Assembly: GCA_014729815.1 (NCBI GenBank)
Contig: WJJG01000105.1
Coordinates: 1 to 50,756, forward strand
Direction: 5' to 3'
DNA from: Candidatus Eiseniibacteriota bacterium
GTDB lineage: Bacteria; Eisenbacteria; RBG-16-71-46; CAIMUX01; WJJG01
Length of the DNA: 50,756 nucleotides
Within the stretch, counting starts at the first letter, position 1, and each line of letters opens with the position of its first letter. Positions 1 to 9,006 of this stretch are shown here, piece by piece. A program made the position numbers and the translations under genes. The notes beneath the pieces are model-generated. The model was not told where the DNA came from. It did no database searches and saw only the letters and a list, made by a program, of their open reading frames with translations.

Positions 1-18
1 GAAGCGGAAGGAGGCGCA

Positions 19-447
19 ATGTCGAAGGTCAAGAGCGGAGATCGTGTGAAGGTGCATTTCACCGGTCGTCTGCCCGACGGATCGACCTTTGATAGCTCGC
101 GTGAGCGCGAGCCGTTGGAGTTCGAGGCCGGCGGAGAAGAGGTCATCCGCGGCTTCAGCGATGCCGTGATCGGCATGGAGAAGGGGGAGACCAAGACGGT
201 CACCGTAGCGCCCGCGGAGGGATTCGGTGAACGGCATACGGAGCTGGAGCACGAGGTGCCGCGCTCGGCGCTGCCCGATGGCATCAACGTGGGAGATCAG
301 CTCCAGGCGAAGGCCGGCGAGCGGGTGATCCCGATCTGGGTCAAGGACCTTGGGGAGGAGAAGGCCACCGTTGACGCCAACCATCCCCTGGCAGGCGTCG
401 AGCTGCAGTTCGAGATCGAGCTGCTCTCGATCGAGCCGGCGGCGTAG
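19..447 (+). CDS. SlyD-like FKBP-type peptidyl-prolyl cis-trans isomerase
   Basis: This 142-residue protein isomerises Xaa-Pro bonds and probably acts as a folding chaperone in the cytoplasm, as no signal peptide is visible. The N-terminal FKBP half shows 'VKVHFTGRLPDGSTFDSS' and then 'VIGMEKGETKTVTV'. The region from about residue 70 to 125 is the insert-in-flap chaperone domain typical of the SlyD branch, and the chain closes with the FKBP strand 'LQFEIELLSIEP'. The metal-binding His/Cys-rich tail of E. coli SlyD is absent. A GGAGG site sits just upstream of the ATG. Upstream neighbours lie outside the window. Confidence 0.95.
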   Translation: MSKVKSGDRVKVHFTGRLPDGSTFDSSREREPLEFEAGGEEVIRGFSDAVIGMEKGETKTVTVAPAEGFGERHTELEHEVPRSALPDGINVGDQLQAKAGERVIPIWVKDLGEEKATVDANHPLAGVELQFEIELLSIEPAA

Positions 448-539
448 AATCCGTCGGCCGTCGCATCCACACTCCGGCTTGGATGCGGCACCGGGACGAC
501 TTCCGGCGGCAGGCGATCGCAGGCACGAGGGTGACGCGG

Positions 540-2291
540 ATGGGTCGCAGGTCCGCGGATTCGAGCGGAGACCAGAGAAGCGCGCGCGGGGAGAGAGATC
601 GCAGGAGCGTGCGTGCCGGGCGGTCCGGGACGGACCCCGCGCGCGTGGACCGGATCTGGATCCTGGGCGCGGCGGCGCTGACCTTCGCTGCCGCGGCCGT
701 CCTCTCGGCGATGCTCTTTGGCCGGATGCCCCACGTGCAGGACTCGATCGCGCAGCTCTTCCAGGCACGCATCTTCGCGGGCGGCCGACTCTGGGCGCCT
801 GCCCCCCCGGTGCCGGAACTCACCGACTACGCCAATATGGTGATCGCCGAGGGCCGCTGGTATTCGCAGTATCCACCCGGGCACGCGCTCCTGCTCTCGC
901 TCGGGGTGATCGCGGGCCTGCCTTGGCTGATCAATCCGTTGCTCGGGGCGCTGAGCGTCCTGGTGATCGGGTTGCTGGCGCGTGAGCTCTGCGGGCGCAC
1001 GGTGGCGCGTCTGACCGTGCTGATGGCGGCCATCTCACCTTTCCTGCTGCTGATGTCGGCCGGTTTCATGAACCACGCCACCAGTCTGCTGGGAATCTCG
1101 TTGGGACTGCTTGGCTACTTCCGTCTGCTGCGCACCGGACGCCCTCGCGACGGCCTCCTGGCGGGCGGCGGGATCGCCCTGGCCCTGCTCGCGCGACCCT
1201 ACAGCGCCTTCGGCGCTCTGCTGCCAATCGCGCTGCACGCCGCATGGCGCTGGGGGTGCGAACGAGGACGTTTCACGCGCCCGATGATGGCCATGGGACT
1301 GGTCGCCGCGGCGGGTGGGGTGCTGCTGCTGCTGTACAACTGGGCGACCACGGGTGCGCCGCTGCGCTTCGGCTACTCGGTGGCCTGGGGCGCCGGGTTC
1401 GGCCTCGGTTTCGGTCAGGGCTTCCCCGAGGATCCCCACACACTCTCCGACGGGCTCGCCTACACATGGGACACCCTGCGGCGATTGAACGGCCGGCTGT
1501 TCGAATGGCCACTCACCTCGCTCTGGCCGCTGGTTCTGGGGCTGCTGATCACACTGCCGGGATGCCCGCGCAATCGGCGCTGGTTGCTGGCGAGCGTGCC
1601 TCTCGGACTGCTGCTCGTCTATCTCTTCTACTGGTACCATGACGGGAACGACTGCTTCGGTCCGCGCTACGTCTACGGCGCGCTCGGGCCGCTGCTGATC
1701 CTCTCCGCCGCGGGGCTCGCGGCGCTGGGCGGATGGGTCACGCGACTGTTCGGTGGCCAGGCGCCGCCGCTGCGCGACCGGAACGGGGCGCACCACTGGA
1801 CGCTGGCAATCGCCGGGGGGCTGATCCTCCTGCTCGGCGTCTGGGGCGGTCTGACGCGCTGGCCGGCGCTGGTCTGCGCCTCGCGAGACGTGGCGGAAGC
1901 GGATGCTCGCACGTCCGCGCGCAGCGCCTTCGACTGCTTCGGCCCCAACTACTGGGGCGTGAGCCCCGCTCTCGGCCGCGCGGTGGCCGAGCGGATCCCG
2001 GGCCGTGCGCTGATCTTCGTCGATACGCAGGTCGCCCGGCATCCGAATCCGCGCATGCGCCGCACCGCCCGCCACCTGCTCTTCGGCGCGGCCTTCGCGC
2101 ATCAGGAGCCGCAGCTGGAGCAGGCGCGCGTCGTCTACCTGCATGCCACGCCCCCGGACTGGCACCCGCAGACCGAGGATCCGGGCGCGGAGATCGGGGC
2201 GATCATGCGCGCCGCGGCCGCGCATTTCCCCGGGCGCCGGCCTTATCTCTATCGGCGAAGCTTCCCCGCCCCGCGTCCGCTCGATCTCTGA
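540..2291 (+). CDS. GT-C type polytopic membrane glycosyltransferase-like protein
   Basis: This is a hydrophobic protein of about 583 residues. It looks like the GT-C fold family that uses polyprenyl-phosphate sugars outside the inner membrane (ArnT/PMT/GT39-like). The first external loop contains 'QDSIAQLFQARIFAGG', an acidic-residue loop typical of this fold, followed by 'YSQYPPGHALLL'. About ten further hydrophobic segments follow, then a soluble C-terminal region of roughly 130 residues. The ATG at 540 is preferred because GAGGGTG precedes it; the in-frame ATG at 483 has no ribosome site. The first 35 or so residues are Arg/Ser-rich and cytosolic. Substrate unknown. Confidence 0.75.
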   Translation: MGRRSADSSGDQRSARGERDRRSVRAGRSGTDPARVDRIWILGAAALTFAAAAVLSAMLFGRMPHVQDSIAQLFQARIFAGGRLWAPAPPVPELTDYANMVIAEGRWYSQYPPGHALLLSLGVIAGLPWLINPLLGALSVLVIGLLARELCGRTVARLTVLMAAISPFLLLMSAGFMNHATSLLGISLGLLGYFRLLRTGRPRDGLLAGGGIALALLARPYSAFGALLPIALHAAWRWGCERGRFTRPMMAMGLVAAAGGVLLLLYNWATTGAPLRFGYSVAWGAGFGLGFGQGFPEDPHTLSDGLAYTWDTLRRLNGRLFEWPLTSLWPLVLGLLITLPGCPRNRRWLLASVPLGLLLVYLFYWYHDGNDCFGPRYVYGALGPLLILSAAGLAALGGWVTRLFGGQAPPLRDRNGAHHWTLAIAGGLILLLGVWGGLTRWPALVCASRDVAEADARTSARSAFDCFGPNYWGVSPALGRAVAERIPGRALIFVDTQVARHPNPRMRRTARHLLFGAAFAHQEPQLEQARVVYLHATPPDWHPQTEDPGAEIGAIMRAAAAHFPGRRPYLYRRSFPAPRPLDL

Positions 2292-2590
2292 TCCGCGAGG
2301 CGCGATCCGTGGGGGGGTGAGGGCGAGCGGTCTGTCGTGCCGATCGCGAGATCCTGGAATCGGTCGCTCACAGAATCGGAACAGTACGAATCTCCCTGCG
2401 ACCGACTGTGCGCGGCAGACGGCTTGTGACCCGCGGCGCGATCGGTGACACTCGGAGCGGCCCCGCCCGAGGGGTCAGCGGATCGCATCGCGGCGGGTGG
2501 GCTGGTTTGTTGTGTCGCGGTGTGGCGCTGCGAGCGGGCTCAGCCCCTCTCGGGCGATCGGATCGGCAGCGCGGCAGGGGGAGAAGCAGC

Positions 2591-4435
2591 GTGCGACTAC
2601 ACGGGAAAGCCGGACGACGCGAGCTGATCGGAACCAAGATCGTAGCCACGCTCGGCCCGGCGCGCGCCGGGATCCACGATCCCGATGGATCCGAGTGTCG
2701 CGAACCCGTCGCGCAGGAGACCGCCTTGCGATGGTTTGCCGAGGCGGGGGCGGATCTCCTCCGCCTGAACATGGCCTACTTCGAGCCTCCCGGCGGCCTG
2801 CAGCGCGAGATCATCCAGATCCTGGATGCGCACCGCGCGGGCTGGGCGCGTCGATTGGCGCTGCTGGGGGACCTGCCCGGCCCCAAGATCCGCCTGCGGA
2901 TCCCCGCCGGCGGGGCGCTCGAGCTGACGCGCGGCATGACACTGCTCGTCGACGCCTCCGGCCGCTGGGCGGAGGGCGCCGCACCCGAAGCCGCCGTGTC
3001 GTCCGGCGCCGAGCCGCTCGTGCGCGTGGTCGCCTCGGGCGAGCCCTTCGATGCTGCCGTGACGGGCATCGATGGACAAGCCACCCTGGCCGACTACGTT
3101 CGCCAGGCCCGGCTGCGTGGCCAAGCGCCGGTCTTCTACATTGGTGACGGACCGGAACTTATTCTGCAAGCGATCGGCATCGCGGAGGGAAGCATCCGCT
3201 GCCGGGTCGAGGAGGGGGGACGGCTCGAAGAGAACAGCGCGTTCACGATCAAGTACGCCCGGGTCGACCTACCGTCGTTCCAGGAGGCCGATCGACGGGC
3301 GCTCGACTTCCTGCTCGAGGAGGCCGGCGACCTGCTGGCCTGCGTGGGGGTCTCGTTCGTGCGCGACAGCCAAGACATCATCCAGGTGCGCCGCCACATC
3401 GAGACCCACCTCTGCGCGCGGCGCAAGTGGGACGAGTCCCGGGCACGGCGGTGCAGCCCCGCGATCATCGCCAAGATCGAAACCGCCGACGCCTACCACC
3501 ACATCGACGAGATCCTCGATGTGGCCGACGGGATCATGGTCGCGCGCGGCGATCTCGGATTGCAGCTCGATCCCGAGGACGTTCCTCAGATCCAGAAGGA
3601 GATCATCCGCCGCTGCAATCTACGCGGCAAACCGGTGATCACGGCCACGCAGATGCTCAACTCGATGATCCAGGGGGATCGCACACAGCCGACGCGGGCC
3701 GAAGCGACGGATGTCTTCAATGCGATCCTCGATGGCAGCGATGCCGTGATGCTATCCGGGGAGACGTCCGTGGGACGTCACCCGATCGCCGCGATCCGCA
3801 TGCTGGGCCGCATCGCGCAGAAGGCCGAGGCCTACTTCCGGCAGGGCGGATTGGATGCGACGGCTCGTCGGCGCGGAACGATGAATCGCTTTCGCGACCT
3901 GCTGGGCGATTCGGATGCGCTGATCGATGCGACGACGCGTCGTCTCCAGGAGCGGGCCGTGGCGGCGATGGAGGCCGGCGACACCTGGCTGCAGGGCTTC
4001 TATCAGGAGAAGTTGCGCAAGATCCGCCGCCAGCGAACGACCGATGGCATCACCCATTCGGCCTGCATGCTCAGCGAGGGCAGCGCGGAGTATCAGGCGA
4101 TCGTCGCCGCCACGGCATCGGGCCGCACGCCGCGCATGCTGGCGCGCTACCGACCCAACGTGCGCATCATCGGGGCCGCGCACGACCCCTGCAACTTCCG
4201 CAAGCTGCTGATCAGCCACGGTGTCTATCCGGTGCTGATCGGACAGGACCAGCAGACCCACGCCGAACTGTTCCGCGATGCGGTGTCCGCCGCCACCGAA
4301 CCGGAATGCGTTGCCTGGGCGCCGCGCTTCCGTCTGCTGCGCCGCCAGGGCGAGGTGATCTTCACCGCCGGCACGCCGATGTTCACCCCGGGGACGACGA
4401 ACGTCATCCAGGTGCGCCCGCTCGGGGCCGCTTGA
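2591..4435 (+). CDS. pyk: Atypical pyruvate kinase with inter-domain insertion
   Basis: This enzyme converts phosphoenolpyruvate and ADP to pyruvate and ATP in glycolysis. With the GTG start at 2591, preceded by AGGGGGAGAA, it has 614 residues against about 470-480 for most bacterial enzymes. Core motifs are present: 'GTKIVATLGPA' near residue 14, 'GDLPGPKIRL' at 93-102, 'SFVRDSQDI' near 255, 'AKIET' with catalytic Lys295 and metal ligand Glu297, 'ARGDLG' with Asp321, and 'TATQMLNSM'. A C-terminal domain with 'TASGRTPRMLARYRP' and 'GTPMFTPGTTNVIQV' closes it. About 65 extra residues (around 418-483) lie between the barrel and the C domain. The usual RLNFSHG motif reads 'RLNMAYF', losing a potassium-ligand Ser. 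The 3' end faces the next gene with 5 bp between. Confidence 0.9.
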   Translation: MRLHGKAGRRELIGTKIVATLGPARAGIHDPDGSECREPVAQETALRWFAEAGADLLRLNMAYFEPPGGLQREIIQILDAHRAGWARRLALLGDLPGPKIRLRIPAGGALELTRGMTLLVDASGRWAEGAAPEAAVSSGAEPLVRVVASGEPFDAAVTGIDGQATLADYVRQARLRGQAPVFYIGDGPELILQAIGIAEGSIRCRVEEGGRLEENSAFTIKYARVDLPSFQEADRRALDFLLEEAGDLLACVGVSFVRDSQDIIQVRRHIETHLCARRKWDESRARRCSPAIIAKIETADAYHHIDEILDVADGIMVARGDLGLQLDPEDVPQIQKEIIRRCNLRGKPVITATQMLNSMIQGDRTQPTRAEATDVFNAILDGSDAVMLSGETSVGRHPIAAIRMLGRIAQKAEAYFRQGGLDATARRRGTMNRFRDLLGDSDALIDATTRRLQERAVAAMEAGDTWLQGFYQEKLRKIRRQRTTDGITHSACMLSEGSAEYQAIVAATASGRTPRMLARYRPNVRIIGAAHDPCNFRKLLISHGVYPVLIGQDQQTHAELFRDAVSAATEPECVAWAPRFRLLRRQGEVIFTAGTPMFTPGTTNVIQVRPLGAA

Positions 4436-4440
4436 GCGAC

Positions 4441-5313
4441 CTACGCCCCTTCTCCCCACGCCAGCCAGATCAGAACCAGGGGCCGATCGCCATCGTTGCG
4501 CATCTGATGGGTCACCTGCGGCGGGATGTAGTAGCTCTCGCCGGCGCGCACCGCACTCTCGGCATCCCCCACCCGCACGTGGCCCTCTCCCTCGAGTACG
4601 ATGTAGGCCTGCCGGTACGAGAAGGCATTGCCTCGCCCGTCGAGCTGCTCGCCGGGCTCGAGCTGGTGCCAGGCGCTGCGCATCCCGACCGCGAAGTAGA
4701 GCGGGATCGTCTGCGTGCCCTGAATGCGCCGCGCATGTTCGGCGCCCAGCGGAATCCGCTCGGGGCGGGACGGATTGAAGAAGCGTTGCAGGAACTCCAT
4801 CATCGTCTCGCGCATGTCCGGAACACGACTCGCGGCGGCCGTGGGACGGAACTCGAGCGGCGGCCGATCGGCGGCCGTCGCCTTGGCGATGGCGGTCGCG
4901 GCGGTCATGCGCCCTTCATCGATCGCGCGCAGCGTGCTATCGGACACCGCGAAGATGAACGCACTCTCGGCGTGTCCCCCCTCGAGCAGGCGGGGCGCTT
5001 GGCCCGGCCGAATCAGAAGGTGCCAGCGACCTTCCTCGGCCGCCGCCGGGGACCCCTCGGCCGCCATGGGGTCCCCCGCGTCCGCCACCCCCGCCGCGGA
5101 GGCGGTGGGCCGCACACGGAACTCGACCACCAGCGAGAGGCTCTCGGGCACCTCGGTCTGGTAGGCCTCGGTCCAGGCCGCGAGGATCGCGCCCGGCTCC
5201 TTCGAGGCCGAGGCCTCACAAGCGGTCGGGTGGAGTGTCGTGAGCAGCAGACAGGCCAGTAGCAGGAGCGGTGCCGGGGCGTCCGGGCGAGGCCGGATCG
5301 GTTTGCGGGCCAT
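4441..5313 (-). CDS. Exported protein with SCP2-like and cupin domains
   Basis: This 290-residue protein has an N-terminal hydrophobic segment around 'APLLLLACLLLTTLHPTAC', so it is probably exported. Residues about 40-170 resemble an SCP2/sterol-carrier-like fold, with 'GRWHLLIRPGQAPRLLEGG' and later 'AIDEGRMTAATAIAKATA'. The C-terminal 100 residues are a cupin barrel: 'AYIVLEGEGHVRVGDAES', then 'GESYYIPPQVTHQMRN'. A His remains in the second cupin motif, but the first motif is poorly conserved, so metal binding is uncertain. The start has GAGGGG upstream. It converges on pyruvate kinase. The cupin call is firm and the SCP2 call is an inference from pattern. Confidence 0.7.
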   Translation of the reverse strand: MARKPIRPRPDAPAPLLLLACLLLTTLHPTACEASASKEPGAILAAWTEAYQTEVPESLSLVVEFRVRPTASAAGVADAGDPMAAEGSPAAAEEGRWHLLIRPGQAPRLLEGGHAESAFIFAVSDSTLRAIDEGRMTAATAIAKATAADRPPLEFRPTAAASRVPDMRETMMEFLQRFFNPSRPERIPLGAEHARRIQGTQTIPLYFAVGMRSAWHQLEPGEQLDGRGNAFSYRQAYIVLEGEGHVRVGDAESAVRAGESYYIPPQVTHQMRNDGDRPLVLIWLAWGEGA

Positions 5314-5615
5314 CGGGGTTCCCCTCTAAGTCCATTGCCTATAAGGAGTTAGGGTCTGGTCACTTGCCGCCCGAGGGTTGTGGAACGAAGATTGGATCTC
5401 GCGCCGCCCTCCATCCTCGACCCGGTATTGTGATCGGCGGCGCCTGCCGCGTCCATCCCTGCATCTTCCCGCAGGATGCCTAGCGCCATGGGCCTGCCCG
5501 GGGACCCGCTCCAATCTTCGTTCCACAACCGTTGGGATGAACATTCCGGCAGGGGTAAGCGTCCTACTCGATGGAGGCTATGCAGTTCTGTCCCTGCTGA
5601 GTACGGGAGGCGAGC
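5314..5615. other. Intergenic region holding a MITE-like inverted-repeat element
   Basis: This 302-bp gap lies between the divergent cupin gene and the small hypothetical gene. No convincing protein is visible in it. Its main content is the element with inverted ends at 5376-5530, listed separately. The stretch 5341-5366 is AT-richer than its surroundings and may carry the cupin promoter, but no good -35/-10 pair was found. Confidence 0.5.
5376..5530. repeat. 155-bp element bounded by perfect 21-bp inverted repeats
   Basis: The left end, 5376-5396, begins GGTTGTGGAACGAAGATTGG. The right end, 5510-5530, is its exact reverse complement. The 113-bp interior is non-coding and contains a smaller stem (GCATC...GATGC). 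No target-site duplication is obvious next to either end. The structure resembles a small non-autonomous mobile element or a REP-like hairpin unit. No transposase is adjacent. Confidence 0.75.
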
Positions 5616-6194
5616 ATGTCCGTGCGCCGCGAGAGTCCGGGATCGCGCATGCCGATGCGCACCGGAGCGCGCCCGCGCCATGGCCGGTGTGTCCAGCCGT
5701 TTCGGCACTGGGCTCCGGGGCGTCGGCCTTGCTCGAACAGCCCCGCGTATCGCTGGCTGACGGGGGCGCTCCTGTACTCCCTCCTGTCCTGGGTCGTCCT
5801 TTTCCCCGTGTTCGCGTCCGCCTGCACTGTCGATGATGAGTCGCCAGCTCCCCCTCGACGCGGGGGACGCGACGCGGGGAAAGCTGTCTGTTCGGCTGTC
5901 CCGGCCGCCGAGGCGGCGACACCGGCGGCCGGTGCCGAAGAGATGGCGGCCATCTATGAATCCGCGGAGTCAGACGCCGGCGGGCTGCTCACCGACCCCC
6001 ACATAACCCGCACCCGGTCCGAGCGGTCCGCCGGGTCGGCTCCGGACTGGATCTGGAATGCACCCGAGCGTCTCCTGCGTCGCATCCCGGCGGCGCTGCG
6101 CGCCACGGTGCGCGCACAGGGCAGACTACTGCGTGCGATCGGAGAGACGGTGGAGATTCTCCTGCGCGCCGCGGTGGTGGGGATCCAGTCGTAG
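5616..6194 (+). CDS. Hypothetical exported or membrane-anchored protein
   Basis: I do not recognise this 192-residue protein. Support for it being real is a good ribosome site (GGGAGGCGAGC before the ATG) and one hydrophobic segment near residues 48-70, 'GALLYSLLSWVVLFPVFASAC', followed by an Ala/Pro/Glu-rich stretch. The C-terminal 45 residues are basic and amphipathic ('ERLLRRIPAALRATVRAQ'). The Arg-rich first 45 residues would make an unusually long n-region, so the true start may be internal. Its 3' end overlaps the convergent glycosyltransferase-like gene by 69 bp. This could still be a spurious frame. Confidence 0.4.
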   Translation: MSVRRESPGSRMPMRTGARPRHGRCVQPFRHWAPGRRPCSNSPAYRWLTGALLYSLLSWVVLFPVFASACTVDDESPAPPRRGGRDAGKAVCSAVPAAEAATPAAGAEEMAAIYESAESDAGGLLTDPHITRTRSERSAGSAPDWIWNAPERLLRRIPAALRATVRAQGRLLRAIGETVEILLRAAVVGIQS

Positions 6195-8033
6195 CACTTC
6201 GCGCCACTGCGCGGCCGCTTCCTCGTATCGTCCCAGGTTGGCCAGCGCCATGCCGAGATGATTCCGGTAGTCGGGTTGGCGAGGATTCAGCTCGACCGCC
6301 CGCTCCAAGGCCGGCACCGCCTGCGCATCGTTCCCGGCACGATGATAGGCTACGCCCAGGGCATAGTAGGTGATCGCCGAGCGTGGCATCCGTTCCAGCG
6401 CTTCCTGATAGGCGCGGATGGCTGCGGCATACTGATGCACCTGATAGTGGATGGTTCCCAGTCCGTGCCAGGCCTCGCCGAAGTCCGGCGAGAGTTCGGT
6501 CGCCCGGCGGTACCAGCGTAGCCCCTCGGCGAGATTCCCCTGCTGCATCTGTCGCAGACCGACCGTATAGGCATCGAAGGCGCGGGCGGCAGCCGCCGGG
6601 TAGCTGGGCGGCAGCAGATGCATCACCAGGATCGCGAGCGCCGCCGCTCCCGGCAGTAGCCAGCGCCGGGCGCGAATCTCCCGCACCGCAAAGGCGAGTC
6701 CGGCGCCCGCCAGTCCGATCATCGCCGGGTAGGCGACGATCCGGTAGCGGCCGGCCGCGAAGAAGAGGATCACCTGCAGCCAGACGATCCCGATCAGCGC
6801 CAAGTAGGGCGTCAGGCGGCTGCGTGACGCGGACGCGCGGCGACGCCAGAGCAGGACCGCCGCTAGACCCAACCCTAGGAGGGGCACGAGCCAGGCGGCG
6901 CGGACGAATGCCAGCCGCAAGGGCAGGGTGGTGGCCGAGAGCGCATCGTAGTTGTAGATCTGCGGGATCTCACGCGGGGCGAAGAAGAGCAGCGCCTTGC
7001 GCGCGAAGAGCCGTAGAGCCTGGAGTGGCTCGGTGCGGATGAAGTCGAGGCCGCGCCGCAGCCAGTGCCGGGAGGACTCGGCGAGGGTCAGCTCACGGCC
7101 GGCCTGGATCGAGGCCGCGCGGCGGGCCGTCAGGTCATCGTTCAGATCGATCTGGGGCGGATTGCTGAAGATGCCGCGGGCGTAAGGGTTGTTGCCGATG
7201 TAGAAGTTCAGCCCGCCGTTGAGCGTCAGCAGTTGCAGGTGCCCGGTGGTTCGCGTCTGATGCATGGCCTGCGGCAGAAGAGGCAGCAGCGCCCCCAGGA
7301 GGATCAGGGCCGGCGCCACCCAGCGCCGCCCGCCGCCGTGCGACGGCCGCCGCCCGCCCGCGGACCTCCATGCGATGACGATCCAGACCACCGCCGCGAT
7401 GGGAAGGAGCAGGAAGCTCGCCCGCCCGAGTGCCATCAGACCGGCGGCGAGTCCGAATCCCGCGGCGGGCAGCGGATGCCGCGCAGAGCCGAATCGCGGA
7501 TCGGTCCACGTCCAGAGCATGACGGTGGAGAGGAACAGCAGCAGCGACTCCATCAACACCACGTTCTCGATCGCCAGGATCGGTCCGGCGAGCACGAAGA
7601 GGGCCGCGGCGAGATGGCCGGCCAGCGAGCCGAAGCTGCGGCGCGTAGCCACGAAGAGCAGGCAGAGGCTGGCGAGTCCCAGCGCGGCCTGAGCGATCTG
7701 CACGGTGAGCGGCTGCGCGGGGGCGACGCGAAAGAGCCCCGAGAGGAGCGCGGGGTAGAGGGCGCCGAAGAAGAGCGGCGCATGGGGCCATCCTTGGCCC
7801 TCGCTCAGGCGGAGCGCCAGGTCGAAGTAGTGCCGCGAGTCGAGAACCGGATCGGTGATGTGCGGATCGCGGGCCAGCGCAGCCACGGTCCAGATGCGCA
7901 GGGCGGCGCCGGCGCCCAACCAGGGGAGCAAGGCGCCCAACGTGCCACCGCCGGTCGCGCCGCGCCCGGACTCCCGCGCGACGGCTGCACCGGCCCGGCC
8001 GCCCCGTCTGCCGGATGGATCCGATCGGCGCAT
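6126..8033 (-). CDS. GT-C membrane glycosyltransferase-like protein with C-terminal TPRs
   Basis: This protein has about 635 residues. The first ~490 are a polytopic membrane region with a GT39-like first loop: 'DSRHYFDLALRLSEGQGWP' then 'FFGALYPALLSGL'. The final ~140 residues hold about four tetratricopeptide repeats, for example 'GLRWYRRATELSPDFGEAWH' and 'AIRAYQEALERMPRSAITYY'. The TPRs would follow the last membrane span and may recruit partners. The ATG at 8033 was chosen; a GTG at 8090 in the same frame is possible, and neither has a good ribosome site. It resembles the gene at 540-2291 in fold but has a different tail. Sugar donor and acceptor cannot be inferred. Confidence 0.8.
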   Translation of the reverse strand: MRRSDPSGRRGGRAGAAVARESGRGATGGGTLGALLPWLGAGAALRIWTVAALARDPHITDPVLDSRHYFDLALRLSEGQGWPHAPLFFGALYPALLSGLFRVAPAQPLTVQIAQAALGLASLCLLFVATRRSFGSLAGHLAAALFVLAGPILAIENVVLMESLLLFLSTVMLWTWTDPRFGSARHPLPAAGFGLAAGLMALGRASFLLLPIAAVVWIVIAWRSAGGRRPSHGGGRRWVAPALILLGALLPLLPQAMHQTRTTGHLQLLTLNGGLNFYIGNNPYARGIFSNPPQIDLNDDLTARRAASIQAGRELTLAESSRHWLRRGLDFIRTEPLQALRLFARKALLFFAPREIPQIYNYDALSATTLPLRLAFVRAAWLVPLLGLGLAAVLLWRRRASASRSRLTPYLALIGIVWLQVILFFAAGRYRIVAYPAMIGLAGAGLAFAVREIRARRWLLPGAAALAILVMHLLPPSYPAAAARAFDAYTVGLRQMQQGNLAEGLRWYRRATELSPDFGEAWHGLGTIHYQVHQYAAAIRAYQEALERMPRSAITYYALGVAYHRAGNDAQAVPALERAVELNPRQPDYRNHLGMALANLGRYEEAAAQWREVLRLDPHHRGAQENLHRLSDRTQ

Positions 8034-8148
8034 GCCGAAGGAGTAGCCGAAGCGGGGGGCGGAGTCGAGTGCTGATGGCCGGCGGTCCACGGCCGGCCCC
8101 CCCGCACCGGCTCCATCGGGACCGTCCCCGCAGCAGGCGCGAGGTCTA

Positions 8149-9006
8149 TCAGAAGATGAACGAGATGCCGACCTTGTAGGTCTCGAGCATCAGTGCCGGC
8201 TCGGTGTCGAAGGGCCAGTTCATCTCTTCCGTGCGCAGCTCGTACCAGGCGTAGGCCAGAGCGTTCTTGAGAACGAAGTGGACGAGCGGCGCGGCCTTGG
8301 GCGAACGATCGTGGATCTCCTCGATGAATGCGTCGAGCGCCTCCTGAGCCGTGTGTTCCAGACCGGCACTGAGCAGCCACTTCCAGAACAGCCAGCGGCG
8401 AAAGACCGCCGTGCGCTCGTATCCGGCGCTCAGCTCGACCATCGGTCCGAAGCGCAGGCGCAAACCGCCTTCCATCTTCGAGCCGAAGCGGAACTCGTCC
8501 CGATAGAGATCGATCAGCGCCTGATCGGTCCTGCGATCCAGCGGCGCGTCGACCGTCAGCTGCGTGGCGTTGAGGCCCCAGCCGTAGTAGGGCGTGATCG
8601 CCGAGCCGCGGATGCGGTAGCCATATCCCGATGCGCCATCGAACCCGATGCGCCAGAATTCGCCGTCGATCGTGCCGGCCTCGGCCTGCTCGCTCAGTTC
8701 GGTCGAGAGACGCGCGAACGAGAGCGCCCCGTAGGTGTAGTCGGTGATGCCATTCTCGTTGAGCTCATAGTCCGAATAGCCGAGCGCCAGCTCGGCCTGT
8801 CCCAGCTCGGCAAAGTCGGTCTCCAGTCCATCCAGCGTGACATCGCAGAGACCGTAGCCGAGGCGGATGGTGGGCGCCTCGGCCAGCTCGGCGATGTCGA
8901 GCTCTTCCATCACGCGGATCTTGGCGCTGGCCGTCGTCAGCAGGCCGAAAAGCATGCAGAAGAGCAGCCCCGCAAGGACATGGGGTGTGCGATGGGGGCG
9001 AAGCAT
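8149..9006 (-). CDS. Putative outer-membrane beta-barrel protein
   Basis: This 285-residue protein starts at the ATG preceded by CCAGGAGGTACC; a start 15 codons earlier has no such site. An N-terminal signal peptide is clear ('VLAGLLFCMLFGLLTTASA'). The mature part alternates polar and aromatic residues, as in 'GYGYRIRGSAITPYYGWGLN' and 'KMEGGLRLRFGPMVELSAGY'. It ends in Phe ('TYKVGISFIF'), as many outer-membrane barrels do for assembly. No specific family was recognised. It is divergent from the lipoprotein at 9370 across a repeat-containing spacer. Confidence 0.65.
   Translation of the reverse strand: MLRPHRTPHVLAGLLFCMLFGLLTTASAKIRVMEELDIAELAEAPTIRLGYGLCDVTLDGLETDFAELGQAELALGYSDYELNENGITDYTYGALSFARLSTELSEQAEAGTIDGEFWRIGFDGASGYGYRIRGSAITPYYGWGLNATQLTVDAPLDRRTDQALIDLYRDEFRFGSKMEGGLRLRFGPMVELSAGYERTAVFRRWLFWKWLLSAGLEHTAQEALDAFIEEIHDRSPKAAPLVHFVLKNALAYAWYELRTEEMNWPFDTEPALMLETYKVGISFIF

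Noticed and set aside
5343-5368. GTTAGGGTCTGGTCACTT as a possible end of a REP-associated transposase element
   Set aside because: The resemblance is from memory only, and no matching partner end or transposase is present nearby.
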